DNA from: Mycobacterium marinum
Lineage (GTDB): Bacteria > Actinomycetota > Actinomycetes > Mycobacteriales > Mycobacteriaceae
Direction of reading: 5' to 3'
Assembly (NCBI RefSeq): GCF_003391395.1
Contig: NZ_CP024190.1
Location: forward strand, 372,001 to 436,000
Length of the DNA stretch: 64,000 bases
The position numbers were made by a program, and so were the translations under genes. Position 1 is the first letter of the stretch; every line of letters begins with the position of its first letter. The notes under the pieces are model-generated. The model was not told where the DNA came from. It ran no database searches and worked only from the letters and a program-made list of their open reading frames with translations. Of the stretch, positions 41,761-50,330 are shown in pieces.

Positions 41761-42651
41761 GTGAGCGCATTGACCACAGATTCTGAACAGGCCCAATGGT
41801 CAGTCGATGGCCTGCTCGAACTTTTCCAGGTGCGCGCCGATGGGGTCGATCGGTTCACCGCCGACACTGGATTCGCCGGCCACGACGAGCGGCAAGTGGT
41901 GGAAGGCACCCAAGTGGTCGCGCAGGCCATCATGGCCGTGGCGAGCCGGTTCGAGGGCAAGTCGGTGCGCTCGGCGCACGCCGTTTTCTGCCGCGCCGTC
42001 ATCGTCGGCCCGCCGCTCGAACTCGTCCTCGACGTCGTCCATGAAGGCCGATCGACGGCCACCGCGATCGTCGCGGCCAATCAGAACGGCAAGCGCTGCT
42101 TGACCGTGACGGTGCTGGCCGACATCCCCACCCCGGATGTGATCAAGCATCACCTGCCGCGCCCACCGGTGGTTGCGCCCGCCGGCGCCAACGTTTCGCA
42201 AATGCCGATGGCCGGCCGGCAGTTGCGGCTCGTCGATGTCGTCGACGTCAACAGTCCCGACGAGGTGGGGCCGCCGGAACTGTATGCGTGGCTGCACTAC
42301 GAACCAATTCCGGACCGCGACGACCTGGCCAAGGCGCTGATCGCGTATTTCACCGGCCACCTTGGGATTTCAACCACCATGCGGGCGCATCCGGGCATCG
42401 GCACCAGCCAAGCCCATCTGAGCGTGTCGACCGCGCCGATGACGATCTCGGTTGCCTTCCATGAACCCGTGCGCTGGGACGGTTGGTTGCTCTACAGCCA
42501 CGAGAGCACTCAGGTCGGCGCGGGAATGTCCTATGTGCGCGGCACGGTACACACCGAACAAGGCGCCCTCATCGCCTCGTTCGCCCAGGAGGCGCTGATC
42601 CGGCCGCTTCGCACCAGTGACACCTCGATCGATGCCCGGTCGCGGTTCTAG
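41761..42651 (+). CDS. Acyl-CoA thioesterase II-like (TesB) protein
   Basis: A 296-residue double-hotdog protein from GTG 41761. The first half has the TesB order HDERQVVEGTQVVAQAIMAV, then SVRSAHAVFCRAV; the second has LHYEPIPDRDDLAKALIAYF and ending SHESTQVGAGMSYVRGTVHTEQGALIASFAQEALIRP, typical for TesB (motif given in parts: QVGAGMSYVRG, LIASFAQEALIR). Hydrolyses acyl-CoA. Site 2 of the island dyad lies just upstream. 14 bases separate it from the LLM gene, so they form a plus-strand operon. Confidence 0.83.
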   Translation: MSALTTDSEQAQWSVDGLLELFQVRADGVDRFTADTGFAGHDERQVVEGTQVVAQAIMAVASRFEGKSVRSAHAVFCRAVIVGPPLELVLDVVHEGRSTATAIVAANQNGKRCLTVTVLADIPTPDVIKHHLPRPPVVAPAGANVSQMPMAGRQLRLVDVVDVNSPDEVGPPELYAWLHYEPIPDRDDLAKALIAYFTGHLGISTTMRAHPGIGTSQAHLSVSTAPMTISVAFHEPVRWDGWLLYSHESTQVGAGMSYVRGTVHTEQGALIASFAQEALIRPLRTSDTSIDARSRF

Positions 42652-42665
42652 CGGCGGGAATATCG

Positions 42666-43586
42666 TTGCGCTTCATCATCACCCACCCGATGCACAGTCA
42701 TCCCTACCACCCCGAACTCGCCTCCGGCGCCGGCGTCGCGGCCGTCGCGGCGGCAGCCGAGCGGGCCGGCTTCCACGGCTTCGGCTTCACCGACCACCCG
42801 GCACCGTCGCAGCGCTGGCTCGAGGCGGGAGGCCACGACGCGCTGGATCCCTTTGTCGCACTGGGCTTTGCGGCGGCACAAACGACGTCACTGCGCTTGA
42901 TTCCCAACATCGTCGTGTTGCCGTATCGCAACCCGTTTGTGGTGGCGAAGTCCGCTGCCACGCTGGACCTACTGTCGGGTGGTCGGTTCATCCTCGCGGT
43001 CGGCGTGGGTTATCTCAAGCGGGAGTTCGCGGCGCTGGGTGTGGACCATGCCGAACGCGCCGAGCTGTTCGACGAGGCACTGCAGGTGATCCGGACGGTC
43101 TGGACCAGCGACGACATATCCTTTGAGGGAAGCCATTTCAGCGCGCGGGGAATCACCGCCCACCCCCGCCCGGCCAGCAATCCCTACCCGCCCATCTGGG
43201 TGGGCGGTAACACGGCGGCAGCGCGCCGACGCGTCGCCGTCCACGGGGACGGCTGGTGTCCTTTCCCCGCGCCGGCACCGCTGGCGCAGACCGCGGGCAC
43301 TGCGGCCATCGACTCGGCGGGCCGGCTCGCCGCCGGTATCGACGATTTGCGGCGCAAGTGTGACGCGGCGGGCCGGGATTTCTCCGCGATCGATGTCGCC
43401 TTCACCAACTTCGACGGCGGCGGTCCGGCAAGCGCGGACTTCAATGCCGACGCCTATCTGGGGGGGTTGGAAAAGCTGGCGACGCTCGGGGTGACGTGGG
43501 TGCACGTCGGTCTGCCCGGTGACGGCCTTGCGCACGCGCTGGAATGTATCGACCGATTTCGCGCCCAGGTGATCGACGCCGCCTGA
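42666..43586 (+). CDS. LLM-class F420/flavin-dependent oxidoreductase
   Basis: A 306-residue luciferase-like TIM-barrel protein. Typical blocks are GFTDHPAP near residue 38, LIPNIVVLPYRNPFVVAK, TLDLLSGGRFILAVGVGY and the late PPIWVGGNT. Mycobacterial relatives use coenzyme F420 for hydride transfer, or reduced flavin for monooxygenation; the cofactor cannot be decided by eye. TTG 42666 is chosen because a GGCGGGA site precedes it at a good distance; ATG 42690 is the alternative. It follows the TesB-like gene directly. Confidence 0.85.
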   Translation: MRFIITHPMHSHPYHPELASGAGVAAVAAAAERAGFHGFGFTDHPAPSQRWLEAGGHDALDPFVALGFAAAQTTSLRLIPNIVVLPYRNPFVVAKSAATLDLLSGGRFILAVGVGYLKREFAALGVDHAERAELFDEALQVIRTVWTSDDISFEGSHFSARGITAHPRPASNPYPPIWVGGNTAAARRRVAVHGDGWCPFPAPAPLAQTAGTAAIDSAGRLAAGIDDLRRKCDAAGRDFSAIDVAFTNFDGGGPASADFNADAYLGGLEKLATLGVTWVHVGLPGDGLAHALECIDRFRAQVIDAA

Positions 43587-43608
43587 GCCTGGCGCCCCGA
43601 TGTGCCGG

Positions 43609-44286
43609 CTACCTTGCTGGCAACTCCGCGGTGACCTGCACGGCCCCTTCGTCGAAGCTCAAGAACCCTTTGATCGGAACGCTTTCCGGCGGCGGATCTT
43701 CGTAACTCCAGGCAATGTCAGGGGCGACCATGTCGCCGACGACGGCCGACCAGTAGGTCGCCACGCCCTTGTAGTTGCAGTAGCTGGAGGTCTGTGACCT
43801 CACCAGCAGGTCGGTGCGCACCTGCGCTGGCGCCACATACAGACGTGGTTGCAGCGAAGTTTCGAAGACGATCACCGTGTCCTGGGTGTTCACCAGCGTG
43901 GTGCCGGCCAGCGCGACGTGCAGGTGTCGCGTGGTCGGGCGGCAGTCGACGCGGTGGTAGGGGTTCGGCGGGTAGTGCACGAGTTGGCGGCCCTCTTCGA
44001 GCCACATGTCGACGGCATCCCACCGAACATGGACGAAGCCGGGCGCCGCGGTCTCGGGCTGAGTCGGTAGGTCGGCGATCTCGTCGGTGGGAAACACGTA
44101 GCGCAGCGGGTGGCCCCGCCGGTGCACCATCAGCGCGCGCTCGGTGTCGATTACCAGGCGCCCATTGCGAAATGCCTGGATGCGCCGAGGATGTGGCTCG
44201 ACGTAGACCAAACCATCGGGCACCGGCGGGCAGAAGCGCCCGGCCGGATGCTTGCTGAGCGGGCCGTGCCCGGTGGCCAGGCTCAT
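43609..44286 (-). CDS. Two-domain DUF427 protein
   Basis: A 225-residue protein containing two DUF427-like halves: about 20-85 (VEPHPRRIQAFRNGRLVIDT and LRYVFPTDEIADLP) and about 118-215 (VFETSLQPRLYVAPAQVRTD and SSYCNYKGVATYWSAVVGD then IAWSYEDPPPESVPIKGFL). Only the second keeps the SSYCxxKG block seen in the single-domain protein at 3292-3672. ATG 44286 overlaps the stop of the phosphotransferase-like gene by 4 bases, so both are translated from one message. Function unknown. Confidence 0.8.
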   Translation of the reverse strand: MSLATGHGPLSKHPAGRFCPPVPDGLVYVEPHPRRIQAFRNGRLVIDTERALMVHRRGHPLRYVFPTDEIADLPTQPETAAPGFVHVRWDAVDMWLEEGRQLVHYPPNPYHRVDCRPTTRHLHVALAGTTLVNTQDTVIVFETSLQPRLYVAPAQVRTDLLVRSQTSSYCNYKGVATYWSAVVGDMVAPDIAWSYEDPPPESVPIKGFLSFDEGAVQVTAELPAR

Positions 44287-45452
44287 GACGTTCCTCCTAG
44301 ATCGGCGGCCCGTAACGCGGCCACGGTCTGCAGGTCGTGCAAGGCCGCGACTGTCAGGTCCAGGCCGGTGAGCGCGATGTCTGCGGCCTGCATGCCGCCC
44401 AGGCCGGCCACGATCGTGGTTGCGACATAGGCGTAGACGGCGGCTTGTCGATAGCGCAGCCATAGCTCTTCGCGGTCCAGCTCCGGCCCGCCGGCGGCGG
44501 CCAATGCGCGGCGGTAGACGTCGAGCAGTTCGCGCTCGGTGACCCGACGGTCGGTGGTGGTCATGCCGGTGATCAGCGTGTAAGCGAGATCGCGGGCGGG
44601 GTGGCCGAGCCGGACCGCCTGCCAGTCGAGCAGACCCGCCGCGAGCGGGCCGCCCGATGAGCGGAAATACCAATTACCCGGGTGCGCGTCGCCGTGCAGC
44701 ACGGTGTGTGGTGGTGCGTCGATGAGTCCGGTGATCGCCCGGTAGTGCTCGAAGACAAAGTCGCGACCTGGCAGGAGCGCCGCGGCGTGCCCGCCCAACC
44801 TGCGCCACGAGGCCCGCAGCATGGTGGGAACCAGCGGCACGCTCGGATCACGCGAGGCCGCATACAGCCATCCAAATGGTCGGCCACCGCCGTGATTGAG
44901 CTGTACCCAGCACGTCGCGTGCAGGCGGGCAAGCAGTTCGACCGCCAGGGCGGCCTGATCGTTGTTGAACGGATGCAGCGTGTCCGAGAAATCGCATGTC
45001 CCTTCGGCGGGAGCTGCCAAGTCTTCCAGGACAAGCACGAATCGGCCGGTCAGCGAATCGAACGCGCAGCCGTATGCCGTTGGCGCGTCGGGCGCTAACT
45101 CGGGGGACAGGTCGCGGTAGAAACTCACCTCGGTCTCGGCCAGCCGGCCCAGCTCGCCGATAAATCTGGTCGCGGCCGTAGCCGCCGCCATCTTGACGAA
45201 CACCGACTCGGGAACGTCGTTGCCGCTCAGCGCTAGTCGGGCCCGCGACGTCGTCCCACTGCTGTCATCGAGCACCGACACCGAGGACACCCTGCGCCCC
45301 ATGATTGCCGACAACGCCGGCGCATCCAGGTCGTCGATGCGGCGGGGGAATGCTCTGGCGTTGCGCAGCACGGCGTCGGTTGCCACCCGGCCGAGGCCAC
45401 GACCGAGATGAGTGGCTAGGCGAGCCAGCGCGATCACCCTGTTCTCCGGCAA
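44283..45452 (-). CDS. Phosphotransferase-fold (APH/ACAD10-N-like) protein
   Basis: A 389-residue aminoglycoside-phosphotransferase-fold protein. HGDAHPGNW (Brenner/catalytic loop) and LLDWQAV (metal-binding DxG equivalent) are present, as is the ATP-lysine region SVFVKMAAA. Such proteins in mycobacterial and eukaryotic fatty-acid pathways phosphorylate hydroxylated acyl substrates; antibiotic resistance is less likely given the catabolic setting. TTG 45452 is used because AGGGGTGG lies 4 bases upstream. Dyad site 3 lies between it and the divergent CoA-transferase gene. Confidence 0.8.
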   Translation of the reverse strand: MPENRVIALARLATHLGRGLGRVATDAVLRNARAFPRRIDDLDAPALSAIMGRRVSSVSVLDDSSGTTSRARLALSGNDVPESVFVKMAAATAATRFIGELGRLAETEVSFYRDLSPELAPDAPTAYGCAFDSLTGRFVLVLEDLAAPAEGTCDFSDTLHPFNNDQAALAVELLARLHATCWVQLNHGGGRPFGWLYAASRDPSVPLVPTMLRASWRRLGGHAAALLPGRDFVFEHYRAITGLIDAPPHTVLHGDAHPGNWYFRSSGGPLAAGLLDWQAVRLGHPARDLAYTLITGMTTTDRRVTERELLDVYRRALAAAGGPELDREELWLRYRQAAVYAYVATTIVAGLGGMQAADIALTGLDLTVAALHDLQTVAALRAADLGGTS

Positions 45453-45466
45453 GGCACCACCCCTAC

Positions 45467-45492
45467 GTTACAAATGCCGCAAACAGTGTAAA
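45467..45492. promoter_or_regulatory. Island operator-like dyad, site 3
   Basis: GTTACA (45467-45472), 14 bases, TGTAAA (45487-45492). The most symmetric copy (TTACA/TGTAA). It is centred in the divergent promoter between the phosphotransferase-like gene (start 45452) and the CoA-transferase gene (start 45554). Confidence 0.65.
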
Positions 45493-45553
45493 TGCACGGC
45501 CCGGGTGCCGATGCGGGCGCGATGCCGCGTGCCTACCGGAGTAGGAAGGAGCC

Positions 45554-46723
45554 ATGGCGGGACCGGTGGAAGGCATCAAGGTTGTCGAGCTCGGGGTCTG
45601 GGTCGCGGCGCCGGCCGCGGCCGCCATTCTGGCCGACTGGGGTGCCGACGTGATCAAGATAGAACCGCCGGCCGGCGATCCGGGCCGGCTGTTCGGCCGG
45701 ATGCTGGGCTGCGATCTCGGGATGAACCCGCCGTTCGAGATGGACAACCGCTGCAAGCGCAGCGTCGTGCTGGACCTGTCCACCGACACCGGCCGCGAGC
45801 TGGCATACGAATTGCTCTCCGACGCTGATGTTTTCATCACCAACGTGCGCCCGGCGGCGTTGCGACGGCTGGGGCTCGACTTCGCTGCGGTGTCCGGTCG
45901 CAACCCACGCCTCGTCTACGGGCTCATCACCGGGTATGGAGAGACCGGGCCCGACGCCGATCGCGCCGCCTATGACGTGGCTGCCTTCTGGTCGCGCGGT
46001 GGCCTCGCGCATCTGCTCACCCGGCCCGGGGACACGCCGCCGTTTCAGCGCGGCGGCATGGGGGACCACACGACCGGCATGACCTTGGCCGCCGCCGTCT
46101 GTGCCGCGCTGCTGGCGCGGGAGCGGACCGGGACGGGTCAGCTGGTGAGCACATCGCTGTATCGCCAGGGGGCCTACACCGTGAGCTTTGACCTCAACAC
46201 CTACCTGCTCACCGGTCAGCAGATCGCAATCGGACAACGTGAATCAATGGGCAACCCGTGCATGAACAACTACACCGCCGGCGACGGGCGACGATTCTGG
46301 ATCGTCGGACTGGAGATCGACCGGCACTGGCCCGCCCTGTGTCGCGTCGTTGAACGCCCCGGCTGGCTGACCGACCCGCGCTACGGCGATGCGCGCGGGC
46401 GTGCGGCCAACGCGGTAGAGCTCATCGCGCAACTGGACCAGATCTTCGCGACCAGGTCTCTCGCCGACTGGACCGAGATCTTCGATGCTGAACCGGATTT
46501 CTTCTGGTCGCCGATCAACAGCCTCGAAAACATCGTCGCCGACGAGCAGTTCCATGCCGCTGGCGGCATCGTTGACGTGCCGGACGGGGCCTCGAGTGTG
46601 CCGATGGTGGCAACCCCCGCCGACTTTCACGGCACACCATGCACGCCACGTTCGGTGGCGCCGCAGCTCGGTCAGCACACCGACCAAGTGCTGGGTGAAC
46701 TGGCGGCGCGCCGCAAGTCCTGA
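45554..46723 (+). CDS. Type III CoA-transferase (CaiB/BaiF family)
   Basis: A 389-residue CaiB/BaiF family protein that moves CoA between carboxylic acids. N-terminal VVELGVWVAAPAAAAILADW and GADVIKIEPP are typical, and the catalytic aspartate is D171 in GMGDHTTGM. GYGETGPDADRAAYD matches the family signature. The ATG follows GGAAGGA at the right distance. Operator site 3 lies 60 bases upstream; site 4 follows the gene. Likely activates the acid produced by the island's oxidative steps, an inference from context. Confidence 0.88.
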   Translation: MAGPVEGIKVVELGVWVAAPAAAAILADWGADVIKIEPPAGDPGRLFGRMLGCDLGMNPPFEMDNRCKRSVVLDLSTDTGRELAYELLSDADVFITNVRPAALRRLGLDFAAVSGRNPRLVYGLITGYGETGPDADRAAYDVAAFWSRGGLAHLLTRPGDTPPFQRGGMGDHTTGMTLAAAVCAALLARERTGTGQLVSTSLYRQGAYTVSFDLNTYLLTGQQIAIGQRESMGNPCMNNYTAGDGRRFWIVGLEIDRHWPALCRVVERPGWLTDPRYGDARGRAANAVELIAQLDQIFATRSLADWTEIFDAEPDFFWSPINSLENIVADEQFHAAGGIVDVPDGASSVPMVATPADFHGTPCTPRSVAPQLGQHTDQVLGELAARRKS

Positions 46724-46736
46724 CCGCGCGCGAGCC

Positions 46737-46762
46737 TTTACAAAATGTCCCGAGAGTGTCAC
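46737..46762. promoter_or_regulatory. Island operator-like dyad, site 4
   Basis: TTTACA (46737-46742), 14 bases, TGTCAC (46757-46762), followed by GCTG as at site 2. It starts 13 bases after the CoA-transferase stop and is about 104 bases before the next start (46866), so it should serve the promoter of the long P450-BVMO operon. Confidence 0.65.
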
Positions 46763-46865
46763 GCTGTCCGATGAGGGGCGGGCGGCTCGGTGTGGCGGGC
46801 GGCCCATGGCAAACGCGGCAGTCCGCGCGGGTCCGGCTGCGGTCCCGTGCAAGAGGGATGGATCG

Positions 46866-47414
46866 ATGCTCACTCCAACTTTGGACCTCGGCGCCACGGC
46901 GGACGGGGGCACGCTACGACGAACCGGTGCCGACGACGACGGCCTGCACTATCGGGTCGAGGTCGTGGCCGCCAGCGTCATCGACGTAGTTCAGGCGGCT
47001 GGAGGCTGGCTGTGCGACCGGGTGATGGCCGGCTGGCAGGTGCGAGTGCTGGTGCCCGGCGGTGACGATATCCGGCCACTGCAGATCCTCGGGGCAACCG
47101 CGATGGACCTGGAAGCGGGTCTGACCGGCTGCGCTCCGATCGGCCACAGCCTGGCCGTCGGCGCCGCCGCCTTTGCCGCCGATGAGCGAGTGCGCGCGAA
47201 GGTAACCGAAGCCCTGCAGCGCCGGTGGACCGAAGTTGCGCTGTGGGGTCAGGGGTGGCCGCTGGGGGTCGATCGCGCGATCGAGCCGGTGCAACACGTG
47301 CTCAGTGCCGCGGCACTGGCGTTCAAGAGGGAGGCGCTAACGGCGGCCGGAATCCCTTACGGCTGTGTTGTTTCCGTCGAGCAGCTACTCGCCGACACGG
47401 CGTGGTCGGGCTAG
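46866..47414 (+). CDS. Uncharacterised 182-residue protein of the catabolic island
   Basis: Not recognised. The protein is mixed alpha/beta, with an N-terminal strand-rich segment, VVQAAGGWLCDRVMAGWQVR, then VLVPGGDDIRPLQILGATAMDL and an alpha-helical second half (HSLAVGAAAFAADERVRAKV). No signal peptide or membrane segment. ATG 46866 follows AGAGGGATGG, supporting translation, and earlier in-frame starts would overlap dyad site 4. It is the first gene after that site and is followed, 36 bases on, by the operon genes. It may be a substrate-binding or accessory component. Confidence 0.6.
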   Translation: MLTPTLDLGATADGGTLRRTGADDDGLHYRVEVVAASVIDVVQAAGGWLCDRVMAGWQVRVLVPGGDDIRPLQILGATAMDLEAGLTGCAPIGHSLAVGAAAFAADERVRAKVTEALQRRWTEVALWGQGWPLGVDRAIEPVQHVLSAAALAFKREALTAAGIPYGCVVSVEQLLADTAWSG

Positions 47415-47450
47415 CCGGGGAAGCGGTGAACCCGAGGAACCTGAGGGTCG

Positions 47451-48155
47451 ATGAAAAAATATTACGGGCATACGCTGCTGTATCTGCACGAGACGATCAA
47501 GCTGGGATCCGGGCGAAGCGACCGCTTCACCGAAGTGTTTGTCCAAGTCTGTCAGCCGATGATGGAGGAGCTTGGCGCCCGGCTGTTCGCGATCTGGGAG
47601 TCCACCCCCTACAACGGGCACTGGCCAGAGGTGACGATCATCTGGGAGATAGATGGCTTCGCCGACTATTCCAGGATTGGTACCGCACAGGCCAAAGGCG
47701 GCAGCCAGGAGGCCGCGGCCGGGAAGTGGGCCGCATTCCTGGCGGACATCGGAGCGCGTGGCGAGGGGCGGATCATGTACCCGGGTCCGGCCAACAAGAC
47801 CCTGGCACAGCTACGCTCATCCAATTTCACTGCCCCGCTGGTGATTCAAGAGATCATGCAAACCAAGCCCGGCCGCCAAGATGACTACATCCGAGAACTG
47901 GAGCGACTCTACGTGCCCTGGTCGGAGCGCACGGGCAAACACTGGCTTGGCTCCTTCACCACGACGTTTCGCTACAACGAGGTCATCCACTACTGGGCGC
48001 TCGAAGGCGGCTGGGAGTGCTTTGCCAACCACTACCCGTCCTGGAAACAGAGCCCGCCCGCCGAGATCGTCACCTGGATGAGTGTGGCCCCGGCGCTGCG
48101 TGACGGCTGGGAAGACTCCATTCTGCAGTCCCTACCGCCTTCGCCGCTGCAGTGA
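47451..48155 (+). CDS. NIPSNAP-like dimeric alpha-beta-barrel protein
   Basis: A 234-residue protein built of two ferredoxin-like halves of about 110 residues each: YYGHTLLYLHETIKLGSGRS opens the first, LVIQEIMQTKPGRQDDYIRE the second, each followed by a W-containing strand (VTIIWEIDGF; VIHYWALEGGW). This is the layout of NIPSNAP/dimeric alpha-beta-barrel proteins, some of which are monooxygenases or isomerases. Its stop overlaps the P450 start (GTGA at 48152). Function not established; family call is by pattern and moderately sure. Confidence 0.6.
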   Translation: MKKYYGHTLLYLHETIKLGSGRSDRFTEVFVQVCQPMMEELGARLFAIWESTPYNGHWPEVTIIWEIDGFADYSRIGTAQAKGGSQEAAAGKWAAFLADIGARGEGRIMYPGPANKTLAQLRSSNFTAPLVIQEIMQTKPGRQDDYIRELERLYVPWSERTGKHWLGSFTTTFRYNEVIHYWALEGGWECFANHYPSWKQSPPAEIVTWMSVAPALRDGWEDSILQSLPPSPLQ

Positions 48156-49360
48156 ACTTCAGCTACGACCCTTTCGACGCCCGGGTGATGGCCGACCCGT
48201 TGCCCTACTACCGCGTCCTGCGCGACCAACACCCGGTGTACTACCTGCCGCAATGGGATACCTTCGCGATCTCGCGCTTCGACGACATCTGGCGGGTACT
48301 GGAAGTCAACGACGGAACGTTCGTCGCGTCGGAGGGGACGTTGCCGGCTGCGTCGGTGCTGGCCCGGCACAATAGCGGCCCGGTGGACGACCCGCCGTGG
48401 CATCCGTTGCCGTTTCATGCGGTCTTCGACGTACCGTTGTACGGCGAGATCCGCCGCGCGCACTCCCCACCGCTTCGGCCCAAGTCCGTGGCCGGGCTCG
48501 AAGCCAGAATCCGCGAGCTAGCCAACGAACGACTCGACCGGCTGCTGTCGCAAGGCTCATTCGACCTCACCCAAGACTACGGCGGCGTGGTGGTGGCCAG
48601 CATCGTATGCGAAATACTGGGAATGCCAGCATCTTTGGCGCCGGAGGTGCTTGCCGCCGTCAATGCGGGCAGCCTCACCGAACCTGGCGTCGGCGTCGAC
48701 ACCGCCGAGGCTCGGCCCAACTATCTGGAGTTTCTGGTCCCGGTCGTGCGGCAGCGCCGGGCGGATCCGACCGGGGAGCTTCCGGTTGTTGACGGCCTGC
48801 TGCGCTACCGATTGCCCGACGGCAGTGCGCTCGACGACACCGAGGTTGCCACCCAGATGCTCTGCATCTTCATCGGGGGCACCGAGACCGTGCCCAAGAT
48901 CGTGGCGCACGGGCTGTGGGAGCTCAGCCGGCGTCCCGACCAGTTGGCGGCGGTGCGCACCGACCCGCAGTCCAACGTGAACGTCGCGCGCGAGGAGATG
49001 ATCCGCTATTGCGCCCCCGCACAATGGTTTGCCCGAACCGCACGCAAGCCGTTCACCATAGGCGACCAAACCATCGAGCCGGGCCAGCGCGTCATCACCC
49101 TGCTGGCTTCGGCCAACCGCGACGAGCGTGAGTACCCGGATCCCGACGAGTTCATCTGGGATCGGCCGATCCGGCGCTCCCTGGCGTTCGGCCGTGGTCA
49201 GCACTTCTGCATCGGGTATCACCTGGCCAGGCTCGAAATCTCAGTACTACTGCAGGAATGGTTTCGGCGGGTGCCCGAATTCCAGATCTGCGCAGCGCAG
49301 GCCACCCGATTGCCATCCAGCTTCCAGTGGGGATGGAACAAGATCCCGGTGGAGGTTTGA
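48152..49360 (+). CDS. Cytochrome P450 of the catabolic island
   Basis: A 402-residue soluble bacterial P450. The I-helix reads CIFIGGTETVPK, the ExxR motif is EEMIR, and the haem loop FGRGQHFCIGYHLA has its cysteine at residue 353. Start GTG 48152 is fixed by the GTGA overlap. Expected to hydroxylate a hydrophobic substrate using ferredoxin and ferredoxin reductase; neither redox partner gene is in the window, so general partners would be needed. One base separates it from the dehydrogenase that follows. CYP family not assigned. Confidence 0.93.
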   Translation: MNFSYDPFDARVMADPLPYYRVLRDQHPVYYLPQWDTFAISRFDDIWRVLEVNDGTFVASEGTLPAASVLARHNSGPVDDPPWHPLPFHAVFDVPLYGEIRRAHSPPLRPKSVAGLEARIRELANERLDRLLSQGSFDLTQDYGGVVVASIVCEILGMPASLAPEVLAAVNAGSLTEPGVGVDTAEARPNYLEFLVPVVRQRRADPTGELPVVDGLLRYRLPDGSALDDTEVATQMLCIFIGGTETVPKIVAHGLWELSRRPDQLAAVRTDPQSNVNVAREEMIRYCAPAQWFARTARKPFTIGDQTIEPGQRVITLLASANRDEREYPDPDEFIWDRPIRRSLAFGRGQHFCIGYHLARLEISVLLQEWFRRVPEFQICAAQATRLPSSFQWGWNKIPVEV

Positions 49361-49361
49361 C

Positions 49362-50330
49362 GTGTGGTCCTATCGAATCAATGCTCCTTACCTGTTCGAG
49401 CGCACCTCGATCGCCGACAAGACACCCGAGTGCCTGGCGGAAGGGCAAGTGCTGCTGCGGTTTCAGGCCGCCGGGGTGTGTGGCAGCGACCTGCCCGCCT
49501 TTCGCGGTGCCAGGGGACACCTGCCCGGAGATGACGGCCACAGCGCGGCGGCCAAGGACGGCTTCCCGATTCACGAAGTGGCCGGTGAAGTCATCGCCAG
49601 CAGGCATCGCGCCCACCACCAGGGCGACCGCGTGGTGGGCTGGGCATCGGGATTCGACGGCCTGATGCAGCGGGTCATCGCCGATGGGGACGGCTTGGCG
49701 CCCTATGCCCCGGGGCTGACTCCCGCCCAAGCGGTCGGCCTGCAGCCGCTGGCCTGTGTGCTGTACGCCTGCGCGCAACTACCGGATCTGGCGGGTCGGC
49801 ACGTCGCCGTCATCGGACAGGGGTCGATCGGGCTGCTCTTCTCCTATGCCGCGAAAGCGGCGGGGGCCCGCCGGGTAACCGGGGTCGATCCCATCGACCG
49901 GGAAAACCTTTCGGCAACCTTCGGAGTCGACAACGCCGTCCGGGCCACTAGCGATCGCTGGGTGAGCCAGCTGGGCGCCGGCGATCGTGCCGACATCGTC
50001 ATCGAAGCCGTCGGACATCAGGTCGCTACCCTGGGGCACGCCATCGACGCCGCGGCGCCGGGGGGCACCGTGTTCTATTTCGGCGTCGCCGACGACGACG
50101 CCTACCCGATCAGCATGCGCACCATGCTGCGCAACAACCTGACCCTGAAATCCGGTGTCACCCAGGATCGCCGGCGCATGCTCGAACTCGCCGGGAAGTT
50201 CGCCGCCGAGCACCCCGAACTGCTCAGCGGCTATCTCACGCACAATTTCGACGTCGAAGACGTGCAGGCGGCGTTCGAACTGGCGTGCCGGCCGGTGCCC
50301 GAACGGGTGAAGATCGCGATCACCGCATGA
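49362..50330 (+). CDS. Zinc-type MDR alcohol dehydrogenase lacking the structural zinc loop
   Basis: A 322-residue medium-chain dehydrogenase from GTG 49362. The catalytic zinc ligands are suggested by GVCGSD and PIHEVAGEV, but the four-cysteine lobe that normally binds structural zinc is missing, which accounts for the short length. Rossmann motif VAVIGQGSIGLLFSYAAKAAG. Likely oxidises an alcohol to an aldehyde or ketone with NAD(P)+. The 3' end overlaps the aldolase start (ATGA). Confidence 0.83.
   Translation: MWSYRINAPYLFERTSIADKTPECLAEGQVLLRFQAAGVCGSDLPAFRGARGHLPGDDGHSAAAKDGFPIHEVAGEVIASRHRAHHQGDRVVGWASGFDGLMQRVIADGDGLAPYAPGLTPAQAVGLQPLACVLYACAQLPDLAGRHVAVIGQGSIGLLFSYAAKAAGARRVTGVDPIDRENLSATFGVDNAVRATSDRWVSQLGAGDRADIVIEAVGHQVATLGHAIDAAAPGGTVFYFGVADDDAYPISMRTMLRNNLTLKSGVTQDRRRMLELAGKFAAEHPELLSGYLTHNFDVEDVQAAFELACRPVPERVKIAITA

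Noticed and set aside
44283..45452. Aminoglycoside resistance gene
   Set aside because: The APH fold is shared with hydroxyacyl and other kinases; the catabolic neighbours and operon with DUF427 argue against drug resistance.
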